A stretch of DNA of 64,000 bases. Origin: Holothuria scabra. Lineage: Eukaryota > Echinodermata > Holothuroidea > Aspidochirotida > Holothuriidae. The stretch lies in the NCBI GenBank assembly GCA_037179385.1, contig CM074195.1:10617787-10681786 (forward strand). Direction: 5' to 3'. Position 1 is the stretch's first letter. Every line of letters starts with the position of its first letter. A model generated the notes under the pieces. The model worked only from the letters and a program-made list of their open reading frames with translations. It was not told the DNA's origin and ran no database searches. The position numbers and the translations under genes were made by a program. Shown here in pieces: positions 23,174-34,189 of this stretch.

Positions 23174-23276
23174 TGCCAATAGCCTACGGAAGCTGATGCG
23201 GGGCGTGCTACGTCCGCTTTTCCGCCCACTCCCGAGGCGCGCAAATATGCCCCGATTGGAGCACAACGGTAAAGGG
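23174..23276. mobile_element. Right-end fragment of the same piggyBac-like MITE
   Basis: It repeats 22204-22303 (CCTACGGAAGCT, CACTCCCGAGGCGCGCAAAT). It ends GGTAAAGGG followed directly by TTAA, the canonical piggyBac target. Copy B has TTTTAA at the matching place near 61275. Confidence 0.68.
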
Positions 23277-23384
23277 TTAAAAGTTAATGTATATTTAATG
23301 CCTGTATATTTGTGTACAAAACAACACAATCCTGATTTTAAAGTACATGTAAACTTAGCGGCAAAGTCTGGGTGAAAAGCAAAC

Positions 23385-23427
23385 AAAAAAAAAAAAAAAA
23401 AAAAAAAAAAAAGAAGAAGAAGAAGAA
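23385..23427 (+). repeat. A-tract plus (AAG)n
   Basis: About 28 consecutive A (starting near 23385) are followed by five AAG repeats. Copy B lacks the tract at the equivalent site near 61790. Confidence 0.95.
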
Positions 23428-24374
23428 AACAGAAATAGTTCAAGTAAATCAATTTTGTGTATAACCACCAAAGAAAGTCTGAAGAGAATTCAGCCCATTT
23501 CCGCTCTTAGGAAAAGTTACTCTATCAGTTAATTTATTGACGCCTTAAACAATAATTTTCTGTTGAGATAGGACCATGATCAAACTAAGTAACTGGATCA
23601 AAAAATCGTTTTTAAAATTCCCGATCAACCTCATAGATCACGACCATTGTTGCCCACGTATATGTAAAATTGCTTGTTACTTCAACTGCAATCGCTTTCT
23701 TAATACTGTTTTGCTTGTGAGTTGAAGTGTTTCCTAACTTTACTTGGTAAATAGTTTATTTGTTAACCAACATTGATATCCGTGTACCTATTCGGTCTCT
23801 AAAATACTTCAAACTTTGCTAACACCCAAAAGGATCCTATACTTTAATTAGAACTTAATGAAACAGACTAACCCGTCATTAGACTTCACCCACAGTTCTA
23901 TTCCCTCAGTATAGCCTTTTTATATTAAAATAGTCTATTGAATACAAAAAACTTTTCGCTTGAATTTAGTGTGAGACGGGCACCGAACAAAATTTACAAG
24001 TCTGCACCCTCAAAATCGAACAGCAACGATATGTCTTCAGTTAAATATCAACCAGTGTTCCCAACTTTAGCAAATGAAGATATTTATATTTCCAAACACA
24101 TATCAACCAAACACTGTTATACTGCTATTCCCCTGTTGTAATTATCTTGAAAACTCCTTTATTGGTTGACTTCTGGTTTTAATTATTTAGTTAGATCTGA
24201 TGCACTGCAGTCTTTTTCTTTAAATACCAAATAAATGTTCCCAAATTTAGCAAATGATATTTATTATATTTCTGAACTGTGATATTAACCATAAACTTAT
24301 ACTGTTATTCCCTTGTTGTAACTTTCATTAAAACTTTTAAATTGGTTGACTTATGGTGCTATTGTTTTTGTTAG

Positions 24375-24479
24375 ACTAAATGTACAATATTGAACCCGAA
24401 ACGGAAAGTAAGCTTGAGACACAAACAACTGACCAACCTCTTCCGGGTTCTAGTGTCAATCCAGTTAGTGGGACATTAG
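24375..24479 (+). pseudogene. Thr/Glu/Pro-rich linker exon, copy A
   Basis: It lies between TTTTTGTTAG (acceptor to 24374) and a GTGAGC donor (24480). The length of 105 nt is phase 1 at both ends, compatible with exon 2. After the splice the first codons would be GAC-TAA, a stop. Downstream the frame reads NIEPETESKLETQTTDQPLP then GSSVNPVSGTL, a hydrophilic stalk-like sequence. The corresponding copy at 62315 has a different stop (CCC-TAA), and a third copy at 63647 is open but lost its AG. An alternative short phase-0 exon ending at GTAAGC (24410) is possible. The exon looks like a decaying hinge exon. Confidence 0.42.
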
Positions 24480-25686
24480 GTGAGCCATATTCTCTTCATG
24501 GCACATATTTAAGAAAAGTGTTAAATTATCGCCTTTCACTTTGTTATGTTACTGCAAACCAATCTTGTGTCCTATAATTATTTTTAACCACATTAGTAGT
24601 ATTTTACTCTCATCAAGAGACAATTATCAAGAGACACTTATTTGTAAATGACGCATAAGTTTTGATAATTTTTTAAACACATTGCAGATTTGAAAAACAT
24701 TATTGTGGGTTTTGGAATCGAATAATTACCTTCATTTGGGACACCATGAAGGCATGTGTGAAGCGTAGAGCCCCTTTTCACATATCACATTCATATTTAA
24801 AAATTATGTTCACATTTCGACACATTTTGGCGAAAGTTTTGGACAGTTTTTTTTATTTTGGATTTTTCAAATATGTTATATATGTGTCAGTAAGGGGTAT
24901 ATCAACAGGTACTTGGCACGCTACCTATATTCCTATTTACAGAGAGATTTCATTTCAGCAAAATATGTCTCTGTAGAATGTAGTGCATTTCCGACTCAAG
25001 AGCGAATTCAGCCAATTTAAAAACGGTTTAAATATCAATTTGCTGTAGTTTTGAGATGGTATCAAGATTAAACTTAGGAACTTAGTCAAGTAAACGTTTA
25101 CCAAAGCTCTGATCAACTCCTTAGATCACAATTGAAGTTGCCTAAGGAGACGTAAATGGATTGTTTTGTTCAACTGCAGTCTCTTTCTCAATACTGTTTT
25201 AGTTATCCCATGACTGTGGCACTGTTTCCTCACTTATATAATATTCCATAATGTTGACGACCATTGGTACTTAGCAGGTGTATGAAACACTTCTAATATT
25301 GCACACACTCTAGTTAAAAATCCTCATCACAACTTCTGGATGTGAAAGAATACGACGTCATTTAACATCGATTACAAATTTTCTTCTTAGAATAGGGTTT
25401 TTCAATCGAAATAAATTCTGTTGAAAACAAAAAACAGTTTTCCGCTTGAAATTTAGGTGAGGTGGGTACCGAACACCACATGTCTTTCTTTCTTATATTA
25501 AATAGATGTTCACCATCAGCAAATTGTATTAATTATATTTCCGAACTGATATCACCATACACCGTTATACTGTTATTCCCCTGCTGTTAAAACTACCTTA
25601 TCGGTCGACTTCCTGTTTTACTGTTTTTGTTACACTTGATACACGATATTGAACTAGAACCACAAACGCAAAATAAGTTTGTATAT

Positions 25687-25718
25687 GAAGAGGTTCGCCG
25701 GAAGAGGCGAACCTCTTC
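25687..25718. repeat. 13-bp perfect snap-back hairpin
   Basis: GAAGAGGTTCGCC and GGCGAACCTCTTC flank the 6-nt loop GGAAGA. In copy B (about 63700-63735) the same place has no left arm, only the right-arm sequence. Confidence 0.9.
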
Positions 25719-25849
25719 CGGGTTCTAGTGACAATCTAGTTTTGGTCAAGACGTTAGTTAATTTTTTATTTCTCAGATTTTACAGAATGATGGCGCTTGC
25801 CATCTAGACTGTAATTTTCGTTCATTATGGGTTACTAACATCTTGGATA

Positions 25850-26590
25850 ATTCCCCAGAAGGCGGCGTGACTATGGGCAAATATTATTTATGCATTTTTG
25901 TAACGTCACAATACGTCAGTAAACAGCTGATTTAGTCAAAGAATGCCCGACTCTTGTAACTGAAAGTTAAACAATGATTGTAGATTGTAATTCACCAACC
26001 CTAGTTGTCTTCGCTTGCATTATGATTTGGTTAGGTTAAGGGATCCACTGCATTTATGTCAGTTTTTCATGATGATTTGCATAAGACTACTGGTGATAAG
26101 ATCTGCAAATATTTGTAAGAATTTCCCTGTGCTAGGTACTACGTTAACAGTACTGTGCACATGTATGGAATACTACTTGGTTACAGTATTTTGTTTAGCA
26201 TATGCATGGAAGCATGGTAGTTCTTCGATGGAGGAGTTTGAAAGTAGTTGCGCGACTGCAGTTCTCTCGTTGACCAACACCACAGCAGTTAACGAAAACG
26301 TGGGCAGTGGTCATGGAAACTCCATTTTACGTAACAAAACATCCAGCAGATACCATGCACTCCAAAGTTATAGCTTTGCATCCATATACCGAAACTCACG
26401 CACACTTTCTGTACCATGGGAGACTGGAGGAAAATGTAAGGGGCGGGGATTTCAGCGTGAGTGTGGCAGCGGACCGTAGCCCAGGGCAGCATAGCAGACA
26501 CTGTTAACACAGTAACCAGACATTTTTCATTTTGGGGAAGGAGGGCGGCGCTGAGGGGACAAGTGTTGAAGTGGTGGGACAAGGAGAAAT
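25850..26590. other. Copy A-specific 740-bp insertion
   Basis: The A/B alignment stops at TCTTGGA (25846) and resumes at ATATCACTATCTAGGC (26591). The inserted stretch has a 154-codon plus frame and a 97-codon minus frame but no family motif. Ends and target duplication are unclear. Confidence 0.5.
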
Positions 26591-26760
26591 ATCACTATCT
26601 AGGCAAAGTCCCACCGTCGTTTGGCGTGTAGTGTACAGAGAATAGTTTAGCTTAAAATGCCTGTCTGATAACATGAAATGGCACCTCCTAGTCTCTTTAA
26701 TACTAAACATCCATACTTTTACGGGCTCCAATTTTGTGAATTTTTTGTCTTAAACACATT

Positions 26761-28969
26761 TTGTCCGATAATTTTTTTAACTTCAAAATTTCATTTAGGG
26801 AAAGGCGACGAGGCATTTTACTGAGGTACCTACCCTTCTATGGTGATGCCACTGGGAAAGAGCAGTCCCCCAACTGTGATAGTTTAGTATTCTATCCAAC
26901 TCCATGAATGGCTCTTGAGAATCATGTGACAAACATATTTCTCACTGATTGCTGAAATTTATGGGGTTTAACTTGTAACTCTTTGTTTTACTTTGGATAT
27001 GCAATGTTAAACTCCTGAAATATAAAAACGGAACATGGTGGAAAAATTAGTGAGATTTAATTGTTGTTATAAAATAAGGTTGGGACGTATGCTCTTACTA
27101 TTTAAACGCCGATTCCTTCCAAATACAGCCATTAGGTGCACCCCTATAAAATGTCACCGGCCACCACTTTCTTGCAGAAAGTAGTGCCCATCAGTCTTGA
27201 ACATGATCTATATATATAGCCTACATAATTGAAAAATGATGGTCACTGTCTTCTGCTCAACACAAAGTGTCTCCTGGTTACACCAAAAACAAGGAAACCA
27301 GGAGGAACTTTGGCCCCTGGGTCTGACAACCGTAATTGCACCGTACCCTTGGAGTAACTCAATATAACTAGTCAATAAAACGACTGTGGTGATTGCTGTA
27401 AAGTAAACGAAGTGTAACACCGTATATGTCGTAACATGTTAAAGATCTTGTCAATCTTCCGTCAGAGAATGAAATGTATTTTGAGCCCTTAATGTGGTTA
27501 TCCATTGGCCTTAGCAGTTTTGACACCTGACCCTAGAATCACATGTATACCTAATATCTCCCATCCTGCAGGGCTTGTTTAAAATTTGTCAAATTTGTAA
27601 AATTGTCAAAGCTCTCAAATCAAAAATGTTGATTTTCTTTCTGCATAACAGCCTGTATTTATTTGTAGCCAAGCAAATTTTTACGAAGATTAGCTCTTTT
27701 AAACAGGCGCTAGTATGATATGGTGCTAAGTATAGACCTAGCTGGTGTAGGAATTGGACAGGCATGCCTCGTATTTTTGATGGGAAAAGTAACTGGTTGT
27801 GAGTGTGATCTTATTTGGGCTGAAAAGTTATTTTTTAGGGGGGGGGGGGGAATAGGCTATGTACTATCTCCTACCTACGTGCTACTTGTTGAAGGTCTGA
27901 AAGTATTATCTTGATTCAGTAGTCCAAACTCAACAGTGTACCCCTCAGTCCAATACTAGTGCTGCAGAGTGCCCCCCCCCCCATGAACATCAGTGCCATT
28001 AAGTCAAGGGTGTATGTCTTGGGATACCAAGAAAGGTCTGGTATAGTTGTCAGTTTCTTGGCGTGTTACGAGATCATATAAGAAGGGGTGGGGTGCGTTT
28101 GAATCCCTTCATAAGCTCTTGCTTTCATTCAGCTTGTCAACTGATACTGATCACATAGAAAACGAAATAATCTTAGTAAAAGCTTAGGAAAGACATTGAT
28201 TTGGGCAATGCTAGTTTCCTGACCTCCTTCCTGTTACTCACCTTGCCATGCCAAAGGTGTACATAATGATAAATAATTGTCATAATTTCTCATGTTTATA
28301 CTACCCCCTCTGAAGAAAAGGTCCAAACATGATGACCACCACTTGGTAACAAATTTACTATGATTTTAATCTGATCTGTTTCCTTCAGTGTAGAAATCCC
28401 TTTTCCGAAGCAACAGTTGACTGTCATAGTCTTATTTCATCTTCCTAAGAGATGTCGGGAAAAGAGAGAATAATACCAATTTAGTAAACAAAAAGTACAG
28501 TTCTTTGTAAAACATTGGCATGGGTTTTCCCTAAGACTTATCTTGTTACAGTTTGAAAGTAGGTTACTCATAAAATTTTAACTCATTCTTCTCTACCCAT
28601 GATTTCTATTGCCAGGTACAGTATGTAAGGAAAAGGAGAGGGGGTAGAATGTTTTGAGCAGAACTGGATCCAAGGGGGAGTAAGAAGAATACAATCCCTA
28701 TTTTCAGCAAATCAATAATCTTTGTAACCAGAATTTTATGTTTCAGCCCATGAAAAAATGATTTTTCAAAAGCAATTGACGTTAACCTTTATTTTTTATT
28801 CACTGTGAGTTGTTTGGTACAGAGATCTTGCGTAGCCAGAGACAGAAAAAACTCGATTTCCGATTTTTTTCTGAATGTTGGCCTAGGTTACGAACATGCG
28901 ACGGCTTACATTTAACCAGAGAGTTGCTGGGGAGAGTTCTCTGATTTAAACTATATCACATCTCTTACT
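26761..28969. other. Spacer, no gene seen
   Basis: It holds homopolymer G and C tracts (27838-27850, 27972-27982) and unassigned AT-rich sequence. Confidence 0.4.
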
Positions 28970-29484
28970 CCAAATCCAGATATGGATTAATATCTGGATG
29001 TATCTGGTTAAATAAAGCCTTTATATGGCCATATCAAGCCAGATATACAGCCAGATTTAGATGCCTTGATATAATATATCAAATTTTTTATGGCCATATC
29101 AAGCCAGATATAACTTGATGAAATGCCTTCCCGGATATGCAAATAAAGTTTGATATGGCAATATCAAGCTAGATTGATTCAATCCCTGTCCAGATATGCA
29201 AATAAAGTTTTATATGGCCAAATATGGTATTGCGTTATATGGTTCATATCTGTTCCAGGTAAAGACCTGATCCAGATAAAATTCTATCTAGCCCATATAT
29301 ACATTAGAGACAGATCAAGGCACAGATCAAGGTTATATCTGCCCAATTTTTTATCTGGCCCAGATATAAATCCCATATCTGCAGCAGATATGGGCCAGAT
29401 ATGAAATCCATATCTGGCCCATATATGGAATTTCATATCTGGCCCATATATGGAATTTCATATCTGGCCCATATTTGGATTTGG
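28970..29484. mobile_element. Foldback element saturated with CCAGATATGG-type motif
   Basis: The ends are inverted: CCAAATCCAGATATGG on the left and, complemented, CCAAATCCAAATATGG on the right. Inside, CAGATAT/ATATCTGG recurs on both strands many times, including tandem blocks GCCATATCAAGCCAGATATA (about 65-bp spacing, 29021-29215) and ATATCTGGCCCATATATGG (29411-29470). No coding sequence. Related fragments lie at 55980-56110 and within 11840-11930. Confidence 0.65.
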
Positions 29485-30163
29485 GTTAAGGGATACCTGC
29501 CACTCTAACAGTTTGGGCGGTAAAGTACCGCTTTTCAGAGCTTTGGACCGGCTACCCATTTTTTAGTCTAATACCGGTATACCGATTTTTGGCAAACTTG
29601 CCATAGTATTTATTGCTTTAAATTACACTTTGCCGTTTAAGGGTGCTTGTTGTGCGTAATTTACCCTAAGTGAGCCCAGAAAATGTTCGATTAATCGATA
29701 GAGCTTGAACTGGGAGATACGGAACGATCGAAACCCGCGCGCGCACCTACATACCCGTGTACTGTGTTCTGCAGTATATAAATATTTCCCCTTGCAGCTT
29801 GAGTCACTGATCGGTTAAACAAGCAAATCGCCATCGCTACGTGACCGACGATCGGTCAAATATCTACAACGTATTAGTAATATTGTACAGTCGCGGAACG
29901 GTGCGCTAGAGAAGGGTAGGTTAAGGACTATTTTGCGTAATTTCCCTTTCAAACCAACACCGATATACATTGAAAATACAAATGAGGTGATGTTATTCAA
30001 TCGATCTTTACAATTTCCCTGCTTTTTGCAAATTTTGATGGGTTTATTTGACTGTTTCATACCTTTTTATCCTTCTCCTCGTTCTCTATACTTGCCATAT
30101 TTTCGGTCGTCTGCTGTCGATGTTGACAGTTAAGTTGTTTGCCTCTCAAGGTCAAAGGTTACA

Positions 30164-30325
30164 GTAAACGTTAGCGATCATCCTCGTTCATCGATGAAGT
30201 TTTTCTTTTTTCATATCGCTAATAGCGATTAGTTTAGTGAAACCCAAAATTCATCGCCATCGCCACTAGCGATAATTTCTAGTTAGCGATCGACTTAGGG
30301 ATGATCGCTGAAATTGACGTTAGTG
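30164..30325. mobile_element. Foldback segment saturated with TAGCGAT
   Basis: GTTAGCGATCATCC at the left and GGGATGATCGCTGA at the right are inverted. TAGCGAT or ATCGCTA, with near variants, occurs about eight times between them on both strands. No coding sequence. The outer limits are approximate. Confidence 0.5.
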
Positions 30326-32170
30326 AAATCGGCCCCTGATAGTTCAAACGTCAAATTTATGTTATCTTTTGAAATAGATTTAAATATAAAAAGTAAACAT
30401 ACAATATTACCTTTAATGTTTGCCGCATTTATGCACACAAAAGGAACTGGTTTCCTGCCTATTAAAAGAAATGTCAAGAAAAGAAACATTGAAAATTTGG
30501 TTTGAAGATGAATTCTTGGATATTGTTTAAAACAAAGAGATGTGTGATTAATTGAAAACTACGGCTACGGGAAATCGGTTGAGACGTTGGAACTTTGATA
30601 CTGAAATTGTTGTCTCCACATGTTTGGTAGCTCTTCATATGTGCTACGCTTTCGACAGATGAGGCCAAATTTACGCGCTGTAAAGTGCGTTTGTGTCTAC
30701 GCAATGTTCTGTTAATCTTATGAATTTCATTCCAGTGCTATTCAGAATAAGGCTCATCTATATATTGGTTTTGAATTGCTCTGTGCGAAACGAATGAGAT
30801 GCCAATTGACTTTAAATTTGGACAGAAAGGTAAGACAAGAAACAATTCATGTAGCCTTATATTCGCAAATGCACTATGCATTGTGTGTATATATAATGTC
30901 AAACTGTACTAGGTGGTTTCATAGTATTGAATATTTTGGTTTCCTTATTCACATTCTCACTCCTATTTCATTCCCTACCCTTTCGGGACTTTAATAATAT
31001 CTGCTCTGCGATTTATAATAGCGATAGATGTCGATGCCAAAGAGTTGGTTCAAAGAGAAAGGATTTAGCAGTCCATTTCCTTCTACAAGAGACACATTTA
31101 ATTTTATAACCATGAAAATATATCTTATTTTGTTTCACCCAGGATCACCTAGCAAAAATGCTACCAATCGATGAAATTCCATATAAAACAGAGAAAGAAA
31201 TTTACTTCAAACAGATATTTGTCCAGCACGAACCATTTCTATAACAGCGACTGTTGAACAGTAGAGTCGAAGAGGAGTGATACTCGATGTTTCACCTCAT
31301 ATGAAATGAAATATTATTTCCTTCGGGTATCTTTCTCTCTATCATTTCAGTCGTTGGTCAAATAAATTATATCATAAACTACCCGACCATAAATCACTTA
31401 CCCAAAGTAAAAGTTAAGACATTTAAAATGACGGGAAACCACAGAACATATACTAATGTCGTCATTATGAGAGTGTGTATCCTGTTAAAATGAAACAAAG
31501 CACAATAAAATTTTTCGTTATCTTAAAGGGCAGTTAGAGTTTGACAACGAATATAAACCTTTTGTCCAAGAACTTCGTTTTTCCGATTTTAACTGATTGT
31601 TTACCAGAAGCAATGGACATTAAAGAGGTCTTTCAAGTGAAGAAAAGTAAAATCTGTGTTTGTTACCGTTAAATGGGATTTTTAAAGTCTGTTTGGGTAA
31701 CAAATTTCAAAACAAATGCAACAATGGACGGTCTCTTTCATACGGTGACCAATCACAACGTAAGATCGTGATGACATGTCATATTTTGTTAGTTTTTACT
31801 CAATACAGGATGTAATTCAGGGCTGAAGTGCTGGTAATTTCGTTAAGTAGACTCCAATTGTCCTTAAATAAGGCACTTACACATTTATTACTTACATCTC
31901 CATAGCTTTTGATATTTTCTCTTACTGTACCGATACCTGATACATTATGCCTCAATCGGGCCATATGGAACACTGTAATGTGGCAGCACGTATTTGCTAC
32001 AGTATTAAATTTAACATGTTACAGCTCGGTTTAAACGAGGGTTTTCTTCTAAAGAAGGGTTAAAAAGGCTTCCAGTCCTATATTTGTGTATTTTTATGGT
32101 GTACGATAAGAGAATGTGAATAGGCATTAGAGAATTTTGCCCCTTGAAAGTGGACTTCATGACTAGGCTG
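30326..32170. other. Spacer, no gene seen
   Basis: Short frames on both strands lack recognisable motifs. A TTAAAGGGCAGTTAGAG stretch near 31526 resembles TTAAAGG MITE ends, but a partner end was not found. Confidence 0.35.
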
Positions 32171-32173
32171 ATT

Positions 32174-32360
32174 TGAATGAATGAATGAATTGAATGAATG
32201 AATGAATGAAACAATTTATTTCCAGCAAAGTATCCAATATAAACAGTACAAATCATACAGGTAAAGTAAATGCCAGAAAAGGAGAAAACAGAAGTTTCAT
32301 ACTTATAAATTGTTTCCCCTTTAACACAGAAAAGAATAAAAAAAGAGTGAAATAATAACA
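32174..32360 (-). mobile_element. Probable 3' end of a LINE with (TTCA)n tail
   Basis: On the minus strand, a 3'-UTR-like stretch ending GGAAATAAATTGTTTCATTC runs into (TTCA)n with one irregular unit (32174-32211 on the plus strand, TGAA repeats). Microsatellite tails after an AATAAA-containing UTR are typical of CR1/L2-type LINEs. No ORF2 remains, so the class is inferred. Confidence 0.45.
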
Positions 32361-32393
32361 CTTACATTACATAAGGAGGCAATTACATGATAA

Positions 32394-32830
32394 CAGGGGT
32401 GGCGCCAGGACTTGCCCGACAGGGGGGCCAAGCGCCCCGACAGGGGGGCCAGAATTTCAAGGCCCCAACAAAAGCCGGTCCGGTGGAACGGTGGAACGTG
32501 ACTTGGCGGAATTTGAGGCGCGCGGAGTGCGCCGAAATTTGGGATTTTTTAAACAAATACTTAAAAATCTGGAGTTTATTTGAAGTAAAAATTAAAACTT
32601 TTGTAAGAAATTTGGCTTTTGTTTATGTTATAAAAATTTTGGGTGTTTGTAGATAAATCTGTTCTTCATAAACGAAAAATCAAAAACGTTATATGGGTGA
32701 CAGCTGAAATTTTTTTCGGGCTACGAATTGAATCGTACAAGACCTACGAACTAAGGCTTCCAGGCGAGACTAGAAGTTTGTCCGGGAAGTTTTTGTCTTT
32801 TTTGACCGAATCTTTGACAATTAAGAGCTT
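32394..32830 (+). mobile_element. hAT MITE fragment
   Basis: It starts CAGGGGTGGCGCCAGGAC and carries a GGAGTGCGCCGAAATTTG...AAACAAATA...TGGAG block like the one at 47730-47790. A duplicated CCCGACAGGGGGGCCA follows the end. The right terminus was not identified. Confidence 0.45.
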
Positions 32831-33139
32831 ATCATAATGGAAAAATTTTGGACTTTAAAGGGAAGCAGCAGTCCCCCCAAAATGAACGTCTCTAGTAGTC
32901 TGATCGATTTTTTGATTGTACGAACCATTTTTTGACGTCATTCATGATTGACAGTTAGTCTCCGTCTCAATTCAAAACGAAGGCTATGCTGATTGGTGGA
33001 TATTGGTCACATGGTTTTGTTTACAAATGTTCAAACGCACGGTGGTATACACAACACACACAATCTGTACTGTACCCCACAAACAAACGTGAAATAACAT
33101 ACTGAAATAGGCTTTCGAAAAGAGAAACTTTCATATTCT

Positions 33140-33380
33140 GTGCTTACTAGTATTACTAAAATTGTTAGTGACAGAAGGATATTTACACTCTCTGCTCGGA
33201 AAAGGCATAGAAAGACAACCGAAAAGAAGTGCAGGTTGACCAAGTTGCAAGATCTCCGAATCGTTCGAAGCGTGCGTGGAAGGAAGACAGCATTAGCGGC
33301 GAATTCCCTCAATTTGCTGCCCATCTACAGTATTGGGTGTACATCGACGAAATTGTGGCCACAGAACCGAGCTGTTAAGG
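33140..33380 (+). CDS. Possible first coding exon, basic protein of unknown family
   Basis: ATG at 33140 opens 80 codons plus one nucleotide, ending at the strong donor AAGG|GTGAGT (33381). The peptide is strongly basic in its middle (SARKRHRKTTEKKCRLTK, then RSVRGRKTALA). Upstream at 32990-33010 two inverted CCAAT boxes (ATTGG) occur in locally GC-richer DNA, as expected near a promoter. Two acceptors in the same phase lie downstream. At 39430 a TTTTTTGTTCCAG acceptor gives 11 more codons before TGA. At 41735 a pyrimidine-tract acceptor gives 32 codons. No homology is recognised, and it could be a non-coding transcript. Confidence 0.32.
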
Positions 33381-33924
33381 GTGAGTAAGGTCTATATTAT
33401 AGGCCTTTACTAGTCTTAACACGTTTTCATATTTTAGGGGGTTCCAAGTATGAGCATAAGCTTAGGTCAGAGGTTACCTGTTGCCAAAATATCATACTCG
33501 TACAGTAGGCCAACAGTATCAAATATCAAGTATGCCTAGTAGCCAGTACTAGTAGTGTTGTTACAGTAGCATTGTGGTCATGATAAAGCTAAGCCTAGCC
33601 AAAGCTAGACAGAGTAACTCTACTTACTTTTGTGTGCTTACAGACCTACAGTATAGGGCACACGAGACACAAAATTACACGTAACAACTAATTTTTTGTT
33701 CACTTATGTTTTTAGCCAAACACATACTGTACGGTACGAGTAGTAACGTACTAAATTCAGTTATCCAGTGTTCAGCTAAACCTGCACCTCCAAATAACAA
33801 ACATTGAGATTTACCGCAGTACATGAACTTGGAAAGATGGAGATTGGTTTCTCAAACCTGGAGGTTTTTTTTAAATCTTTTTAAGTACCGGCTTGGAACT
33901 ACCCAACTTGCATTTGCATACCAG

Positions 33925-34183
33925 CCCAGGTGAAAATTCCCGTTGAAACCTGTTGAACAGGTTTTAACAGGTATAACAGGTAATTGGAACATAATCAACA
34001 GGTTTTTAACAGGATTTTAACAGGTACCAACAGGTACCTGTTGACTTTTTTAGTGTTACCTGTTGACACCTGTTGACTTTCATCACTCCAACAGGTAACT
34101 GGAACATTGCCTATTCATACCTGTTAATACCTGTTCAAACCTGTTGGAATTTCAACAGGTCTCAACAGGAATTTTCTCCTGGG
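33925..34183. mobile_element. Foldback MITE saturated with AACAGGT
   Basis: The terminal inverted repeats are CCCAGGTGAAAATTCC... on the left and CCCAGGAGAAAATTCC... on the complemented right. About 22 nt match with two mismatches, giving a 259-bp element. AACAGG/CCTGTT occurs about 17 times on both strands inside it. No coding capacity and no clear target duplication (possibly AG). Confidence 0.72.
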
Positions 34184-34189
34184 AGAGTT

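Larger units (their letters stand above)
23930..25720 (+). repeat. Three diverged internal repeats of about 210-270 bp
   Basis: Units start near 23995, 24225 and 25490. Each has the order TCTTTCTTTAAATA..., ATGTTCCC/ACC..AGCAAAT, ATATTT.C.AAC, TTATACTG.TATTCCC.TG.TGTAA, TTGGTTGACTT.TGGTTTTA, then the linker-exon-like sequence. Copy B shows the same series (61968, 62150, 63485). The triplication is therefore older than the A/B duplication. Confidence 0.65.
15070..26760 (+). repeat. Large duplicated unit, copy A
   Basis: Collinear and same-strand with 57130-64000. Matching landmarks are 15180/57240 (upstream), 15806/57832 (signal exon), 20483/58864 (cysteine exon), 21731/60491 (hairpin MITE), 24375/62315 (linker exon) and 26680/63910. 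The right boundary cannot be fixed because copy B runs off the window. Private insertions in A lie at about 16432-20069, 22000-22640, 23174-23276 and 25850-26590. Confidence 0.88.

Noticed and set aside
23168..23452. 94-codon minus frame with a phenylalanine-rich run
   Set aside because: It is produced by the A-tract/(AAG)n read in reverse plus the piggyBac-like fragment.
24746..24976. Frame conserved between copies A and B (62693-62914) as an exon
   Set aside because: The frames differ by shifts between copies and have no acceptor or donor in agreement. Similarity reflects duplicated intron DNA.
26015..26582. 154-codon plus-strand and 97-codon minus-strand frames as genes
   Set aside because: They overlap each other inside a copy A-specific insertion, show no family motif or splice context and have no counterpart in copy B.
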